From assembly GCF_014836335.1 (NCBI RefSeq), contig NZ_JACSRA010000012.1:46371-110370 (forward strand): a DNA stretch of 64,000 bases, given 5' to 3'. How positions within the stretch are numbered: the first letter of the stretch is position 1; the number at the start of each line of letters is the position of its first letter. Below the pieces are notes generated by a model. The model worked only from the letters and a program-made list of their open reading frames with translations, did no database searches and was not told where the DNA came from. The translations under genes and the position numbers were made by a program. Source of the stretch: Clostridium cibarium (GTDB lineage Bacteria > Bacillota > Clostridia > Clostridiales > Clostridiaceae). Positions 11,701-20,700 of the stretch are shown here, one piece after another.

Positions 11701-14700
11701 GAGAAAACTCTAACATATCCTTTTTAACATGCTTAGATAATACTTCAATAGTTTTATACTCGAGTATATCTTTAATTTCAAGTATAATACCATATTTTCT
11801 GATTCTAGATACTATCTGCATAGATTTTATAGAATCTCCTCCAATATCGTAAAAATTATCTTTAACGCCTATTTTTTCTATACCTAGTACTTCACTCCAA
11901 GCATTTGCCAATTTTTCTTCTACATCATTTCTAGGTGCAACATATTCATTATCTAATTCCTTTGAAAGATCAGGTTTTGGTAAGGCTTTTCTATCAGTTT
12001 TTCCATTTGGTGTTAGTGGCATCTCCTTAAGTTGCATTATATATGATGGAATCATGTAGTTAGGAAGTTCTTTCCTTAAAAATTCCTTTATCTCTAATGA
12101 AGACATTTCTCTTAAGGCAACTATATATCCACATAGGTACTTATTTCCTTTACTATCTAATCTATCTATTACTACTGCATCTTTTATTTCATTATGTTTT
12201 AAAAGTTTAGCTTCTATTTCACCAAGCTCTATTCTAAATCCATTTATCTTAACTTGATTATCAACTCTTCCTATAAAATCTAGATTGCCATCTGGAAGCC
12301 ATTTTACTAAATCTCCAGTTTTATATATTATTTCATCTCGTTTATATGGATTTTCAATGAACTTTTCTTTAGTAAGTTCACTTCTATTTAAATATCCTTT
12401 TGCAATTCCATCTCCACCTACATATAATTCTCCTGCTATTCCAATTGGTAACAACTTATTATTTAAGTCCATTACGTAAGCTGTTGAATTTTGAATAGGA
12501 GTACCTATAGGTATTTTGTGATCTTCTTCCCAATTTCCTATAATTCCATACATAGTAGATGCAACTGAATTTTCAGTTGGGCCATAACCGTTAATAATTT
12601 TCAAATCTTTATACATTTTTGTTAATTTAGATACTTGCTTGCTGGAAAGAACATCTCCTCCGACTAACAAAGCTTTTACGCCTTTGAATATCTCTGGACT
12701 ATATTGATTGAATAAAGGAGTTGGTATAAGCATAAAGGTTATTTTATTTCTTGTTACATATTCTTGCAATGATTTTTCATCAATTGTCAGACTCTTATCT
12801 TCTAAATGAATCTCACCACCATTTAATAAAGTGATCCAAATTTGGAATACAGATGCATCAAAGGATAAAGATCCTGATTGCAATACTCTTTCAAGCTCTT
12901 TCTTATCCATGTACTCTGGATCTTTAACAAGATTAATTAATCCTCTATTTTTACAACATACACCTTTAGGATTTCCGGTAGATCCTGAAGTATAAATAAC
13001 ATAAGCTAGATCATCAGGTCCATTTAAGTCTTCTAAGTTTTCTTTACTTACATTTAAATCCTTATCATTTATTTTTAGTAATTCTATATTTAAATTTTCT
13101 AAATCTAATCGTGTATATTCACTTTCCTTTGCTAGCAATATCTTACTTTTACTATCTTCAAGCATATATCTTATCCTTGATTTTGGATATTCTTCATCGA
13201 TTGGTAAATATGCTCCTCCTGATTTTATTGTAGCAACCATTAATACTATAGTTTGCAAACTTCTATCGCATATTATTGGGACAATAGTTCCCTTACCTAC
13301 ACCTTTTTCCTTTAACAAGCGTGCAATTTGATTTGCTTTTTCATTAAGCTCTCTATAGCTTATTTTCTCTCCTCTAGATACGATAGCAGTTTTATCTTGA
13401 GATTCTATTACCTGTTCTTCAAATACTTCTTTTACTGTTTTATCATTTTTATACTTTTTCTTTGTATTATTAAAATCAATTAAGATTCTTCTCTTTTCTA
13501 TTTCATCTACTTTTTCTATATCCTTAACTGATGTTTCAACATTATTGATCATTATTTTAAATACTGAAATTAATTTATTAGTTAATTGTTCAATAAATTC
13601 ATCATCATATATATTTTTGTTGTACATATATTGAATTTTTAATGTATCTTGTTTTTCAAATGATATATTTAAAGGATAATCAGTTTGTTCTCTTGACTTT
13701 AGTTCTTTTACAATTAAACTTTCCTCATAATTTTTGCTATTATCAATTGGATAATTTTCAAAAACCATTATGTTTTGTATTAATTGATCTCTTAAAGGTG
13801 TAATCTCTTGAATTTCTGATAAAGCAATATGCTCATATTTCTTTGTATTATTGTTATCTTGTTGTACTTTTTGTAAAAGATTTAGTATTGTTACACAGTC
13901 ATCAGCTTTTATTCTTGCTGGAATAGTATTTATAAACATTCCAACCATCTTTTCTATATTAGTAACTTTTGCTGATCTTCCTGAGACAACAGTTCCAAAC
14001 ACAACATCATTACTTGAAGTATATTTTTGAAGTACCAATCCCCATGCAACTTGATATACTGTATTCAGTGTAACATCACACTTAACTGCAACTTTATCTA
14101 GTTTTTCACTAAGATTTTTATCTATAGAAAAGTTTAAAATTCCTTCTTTATAATTTCCTGTAGTATTCTTTTTAGCTGGAAGTATTGAAGTTTCATTATA
14201 ATCATCAAGATATTCTTTCCAATAGTTAAGCCCTTCTTCTTTGTTTTGTTTAGATAGCCATGCTAAGTATTCCTCATATCTTAAGTTTTCTTTAGGAATT
14301 GATTCTCCCTTTTCTATTGCATTGTATATATTGAATAACTCGTTAATAATTATAGAATTGGACCATCCGTCTATGATTATATGATGAGCTGTTATTACTA
14401 CCTTGTAATCTTTATCACCTGTTTTAACTACACTTACTTTAAATAATACATCCTTACTTAAATCGAAACCTTTGTTAATAATTTCTTTAGCATATTCTTG
14501 ATAATCTTTTTCTACATTATCTTTTTCGCTAAAATCTTCATATATGATTTCTGTTTTTCTATTTTTAATAACTATTTGCGCTGGATGCTTCCAGTGATTA
14601 AAAATTACTGTTCTTAAAATGCTATATCTATTAAGTAATTCATTATAAGCCTTATTTAATATAGATAAATCCAATTTACCCTTTACTTCCAATTCCATTT

Positions 14701-17700
14701 GTAATACATATGCAGTTGTATTTTTATCATTTAAATACGTATATAACATTCCTTCTTGAATAGGAATAAGCTTATTGATACTTTCTATTATTGCATCTTC
14801 ATCAACATTTTCTTTAATAAATGATCTAATCTCTTCTAAATCTTCTAATGTATAATCATTAATTCCATAATCTGTAGGTGTTAGCTCAACATCAAGCTTT
14901 TCACTACAATGACGTATTACAAGCTCTATTTTTTCTTTCAATATATCAATAAATTTAGTTGCTACCTCGTCAGTGTATTCTTTAGTGTTATATTCAATAA
15001 TTACTTTTAATTGTCCATTTTGTACCATTGAATTTATCTGAATACTATCTGTTGCTTTAAATTCAGGACTTATTTCTGTACCACTTGATATATTTGAAAA
15101 CTCAAATAATTCATTATTAACATCTTCATCAAATTGCCCTAAGTAATTAAAACTTATTTCTGTTTTTAGATTAAAGTTTTCTTTATTTTTATTGAAATCT
15201 TCTGTTAAATGTTTTAACATACCAAATCCTATACCTTTATTTGGTACCTTTTTCAAGATCTCTTTATTTCTTTTTATATTAGACGCCAAGTCATTGTCAG
15301 TTAAATCTAAAACTACTGGGAAACAGCTTGTAAACCATCCAATCGTTCTTGTAATATCTACATTTTCAATTATATTTTCTCTTCCATGGCCTTCTAATGT
15401 TACGGCTACTTTATTAATTCCACTCCACTCTTTAACAGCAATTCCTAATGAAGATAATAAAATATCATTTATTTCAGTATTATATGCTCTATTAGTTTCT
15501 CTTAATAATTTCTTTGTTGTATTTTTATCTAAAGTAATAGTCTTAGAATTCATATCTTTAAATAATATTTCATCTGTCACATTGTATTTTGGCATTTTTC
15601 CTAGTGGCTCTTTTGGTATAATACTATTCCAATACTCTAATTCTTTAAGGAATTTACTACTGTTTGCATATTCATATTGTTTCTTTGCCCAATCTTTAAA
15701 AGAAGTTGTTTTTAGAGGAAATTTTATTTCTCTTTCTTCTTCTAAGGCTCTATATGCATTGGAAAAATCCTCAAATAATATTCTCCAAGACATACCATCT
15801 ATAACAAGGTGATGAATTACAAAAAGCAAATGATCTCCATTCTTTGTTTTAAATAATGCTAATTTTACTAAAGGCCCTTCTTCAACATCGATAGATCGTT
15901 GTAACTTTTCAGCCTCCATTTCTATTGCTTTTTCATATTCTAGATTTTTAGTAAAGTCAAATCTAACATAACCAAATAAGTTTTCAGTTAACCCATTATT
16001 GTACAGAGTGATTTTGTTATCATCATATTTTAATATCATTCTTAAGGCATCATGATGAGTTAAAATCCTATTCATAGCTTCTTTTATGTTGTTTTCATCA
16101 AAACCTTTTTTACTGTATATCATCATAGATTGATTAAAATGGTTAAATATCTTTTTAGAAGTTCTAGTAAAATCTTTTATAATAGGTGTTGGTATTATCT
16201 CTCCTTCTACCAAATCCTGTGATATATTAGTTTCAAACTTTTTAATGTAATTTGAAATAGTTTTTATAGTCTTGTATTTCAAGATATCCTTAACTTCTAT
16301 CTTAATTTTATGTTTAGTAAGTCTTGATACAATTTGTATAGCCTTTATTGAATCTCCACCAATATCATAAAAATTATAATTTGTACCTACTTTATCTATT
16401 CCTAAAACCTCACCCCATATATCAGCCATTATTTGCTCTTGCTCATTTATTGGTTCTATATATTCATTAATATTTTGAGATAAATCAGGTTTAGGTAGCA
16501 AGCTTGTATCTATCTTCCCATTTGAAGTCATTGGCAATCCTTCAATTTGGATAATATAAGCTGGTATCATATAATCTGGTAAATTGAAACTTAAACTTTT
16601 CTTCATTTTTTCTGAGGAAATCTTTTCATTACTAGTAACATATGCACATAAGTATCCAACACCTCTATTATCTTTATTTTCAATGACTAAAGCTTCTTTT
16701 ACTTTTTCATCTTTTAAAAGTTCAGCTTGAATTTCACCTAGTTCAATTCTAAAACCTCTTATTTTTACTTGATTATCTATTCTTCCTAGAAAGTCTATAT
16801 TTCCGTCCTCTAACCACTTTGCAAGATCTCCAGTTTTATATAAGCTTTCACCTTCAACAAATGGGTTATCTATAAACTTATCTTTTGTAAGTTCTTTACG
16901 ATCTAAATATCCTTTTGCAACTCCTACTCCACCTACTAATAGTTCTCCTGGCACTCCAATTGGGCATAACTTGCCACATTTATCAACAATATATGCTTTA
17001 GAGTCATTTATTGGCTTTCCTATTGGAATTGTTTTGTCTTTATCCCATGACTTTTCAATTACATATTCGGTTGAAATTATAGTGTTTTCAGTAGGTCCAT
17101 AGGCATTTATTATTTTTATATCTGGATAAGTCGCAACTAAAATTGCAACTGCATTAGAAGAAAGAACATCACCACCAACTGTTAACTCTTTAATTCCGTT
17201 AAATACATTAACATTTTCAGAAACTACATTTGCAAATAAAGCTGATGGCATCTGCATAGAAGTTATTTTAAATGTTTTTACTACGTTTTCTAATGAATTT
17301 AAATCCATTATTTCTTCATTAGATGCAATATATAACTCTTTACCATTTAATAGCGTTTTCCAAATATCCAAAACTGATGGATCAAATGAAAGTGAAATAA
17401 CTTGTAATATTCGATCTTCTCTACTAGGATTTATGCAATTTAACGATCTATTAATTAACCCTCTTTGACACAAACATACACCTTTTGGCTTTCCTGTTGA
17501 TCCTGAGGTATATATTGTATACATAAGATCATCTAATTCATTTATACTTTCCAAATTTTCTATACTTTCTTTACATATTTCTTTATTGTCTGTAACTAAT
17601 GTTTCTATATTATATTCATTAAAATCATCTTGAGATAATTGTTTTATGTTTCCTAGTAACATTTTGCATTTGCTATCTTCAATCATGTATTTCTTTCTTG

Positions 17701-20700
17701 ATTGTGGATAATTATTATCTATTGGCAAATAAGCAGCCCCTGATTTTATTATTGCTATCATAGAAATAGCTGTTTCGATTGTTCTATCACAAAGAATTCC
17801 TATAATATTGTTTCTACCAATACCTTTCTTTCTTAATAAGTGAGCTATCTGGTTAGCCCTTTCATTTAATTCTTTATAAGTTATTGTTCCATCTTTACTT
17901 ATTAGTGCAGGTTTATCTTTGAGTTTCTTTGCAGTTTCTTCAAACATCTCTTTAGCACCTTTAAGAATTAAAGTATTTGTCTTTGTATTATTAAAACCAT
18001 TTAGAATAGTATCTCTTTCCTTTTCAGTTGCAACTTCTATTTCATTAAGATTTATATCTATATTTGATACTAGTTGATTTAATACATTTTTATAATTATC
18101 AATGAATCTTGTAATAGTCTCATATTTAAATAGTTTAGTCTTGTATTGAATCAACCCTTCATAGTTATCATTCATAATTACTGTCATATCAAGTTTTGCT
18201 ATAGTATCTTTTCTTAAATATCTTTTTAATTTAATTGTTTTACTATCTTCATAGTTTAAATTAAAGTCTTGTACAGAAAACATTATGTCAAAAATAGGAT
18301 TTCTATTAGCTTCTTGCTTTATATTTAACTTTTCAACTAAATTAGCAAAATCATAATCTTGATTTTCAAAAGCATCTAATATAGTATTTTTTACTTCATT
18401 AAGTGTTTCAATAAAAGTGCTGTTAGGATTAAGTTTATTTCTAATTGCAAGCGAATTTACAAACATTCCAACAATATTGTTTAAACTATCATTACTTCTT
18501 CCTGAAGAAGGAGTTCCTATAACTATATCATCTTGACCACTATATCTAGACAAAACCACCATAAATGCAGTAGCTAGCAACATATATCTTGTTGTGCCTG
18601 TTTTCTTTACAATGCTATCTAATTTTGTAGTTAAATCAGCACTTATATTAAAGAAAATAGTGTTTCCATTAAAATTTTGATAAGCTGGTCTACTATAATC
18701 TGTCGGCATATTTAGCACAGGGATATCCCCTTTAAACTTTTCAAGCCAGTATTTTTCTTGATTATCTAAATAACCATTTTTATATAAATTATTTTGCCAA
18801 TGTGCGAAATCTTTATATTGAATTTCTAATTTATCTAGAGTTTTTCCTTCATATAGGTCTACAAGCTCTTTAATTATTATTTCGCTTGAAATACCATCAG
18901 TAACTATATGATGAATATCTAAAACTATAATATCTATATCATCAAGTTCAATAACAGATAATCTAATAAGAGGTGCCTTGCTTAAGTTAAAAGGATATAT
19001 TAGATTGTCAATTTGCTTGTTAATATATTCTTCCATATTACTGAAGTTACCACTATACTTGAAATATTCTATTGGAACCTTAATATTTTTATTAATCTTT
19101 TGAACAATTTCTCCATCTACTACGTGAAAACTTGTTCTTAATGATTCATGTCTATTTATCAGCTGTTGTAATGCATTTTCAAACTTTTGCTTATCTATAT
19201 TTCCATATACAGTATATATTTCTGGTTCATTATAATTTATGCTTTCTAGATCAATTTGATTTATAGCATACATTCTTTTTTGAACAAATGATGTTTCGTA
19301 AAACTCCTTTTCTGGGATGCATTTAATTCCATCATATTCTTCTAAAATCTCAGTTTCATCTTTAAAATTATGTTTTTCAATAAATTGTGATAACTTTTGT
19401 ATTGTTGGATTTTCAAATATATCAGCAACCTTAATTTTTATCTTAAGATTTCTTCTTATTTTACTTACTATACTTATTGCCTTTAATGAATGCCCCCCTA
19501 ATTCTAGGAAGTTGTCAGTTACTCCTATTTGAGATAATCCTAAAATCTCACTCCATATACTTTCAATTTTTATCTCTAATTCTGTTGATGGCTTTATATA
19601 TTCTCTTTCTAACTGTGTGATATTAGGTTCAGGTAACTTTTTCCTATCTAACTTACCATTATCAGTAAGTGGCATTTTTGATAATTGTATTATATATGGT
19701 GGAACCATATATTCAATTAATGATTTATTTAGAAAATCTTTAAGTTCTTTAACGTCTATTGTTACATCAGAAACTATATATCCACATAGATATCTATTTC
19801 CACCATTGTCCAATCTATCTATAACTACAGTTTCTTTCATGTTTTTAAACTTTAATATTTCTTTTTCTATTTCACCTAATTCAATTCTAAAACCTCTAAT
19901 CTTAACTTGATGGTCTATTCTTCCTAAGTATTCAATATTTCCATCTGAATTCCACTTTGCAAGATCACCTGTTTTATACATTTTTTCTCCAGGGACAAAT
20001 GGATTCTCTATAAACTTTTCAGCAGTTAAAGTAGGGTTATTTAGATAACCTCTTGCTACTCCTACACCTGATATGTATAATTCTCCTTGAATTCCTATTG
20101 GTTGAAGTTTCTTTTCTTTATTTAAAACATATAGTTTAATATTATCAATAGGTTTTCCAATTGGAATGCTTTTTAGTTCTGTATCTTCTGAGCAATCAAA
20201 ATATGATACATCAACGGTCGCTTCTGTTGGACCATATAAATTTGCTAGCTTTGCTCCAGTTTTTCTATATAACATTTTATTAAATCTATCAGCTTGTTCA
20301 ACATGTAGTGCTTCACCGCTACAGAATACTTGCTTTATACTACTTAATTTATCGGCATAATTATCACTATTGAAATCTTCAATATAATCTAAAAATACAT
20401 TTAGCATAGATGGAACAAAATGAAGAGTTGTTACTTTGTTTTTGCTTATAGCATTAATAATTCTATCTGGATCCTTTTCTCCATCAGGGTACAACATACA
20501 AACCTTTGCGCCCACAAAAGACCACCAAAATATCTCCCATACCGATACATCAAAAGTATATGGAGTTTTTTGAAGTATTACATCATCAGGAGAAATTGGA
20601 TATTTGCTTTGCATCCAGCTTATTCTGTTTATAACTGAATGATGCTCTATCATAACCCCCTTTGGTTTTCCTGTAGAACCAGAAGTGTATATTACATATG

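Noticed and set aside
15192..15812. A 206-codon rightward open frame within the NRPS region
   Set aside because: It lies fully opposite the E1 epimerization domain, has low-complexity composition caused by the reverse reading of coding sequence, and lacks a ribosome site.
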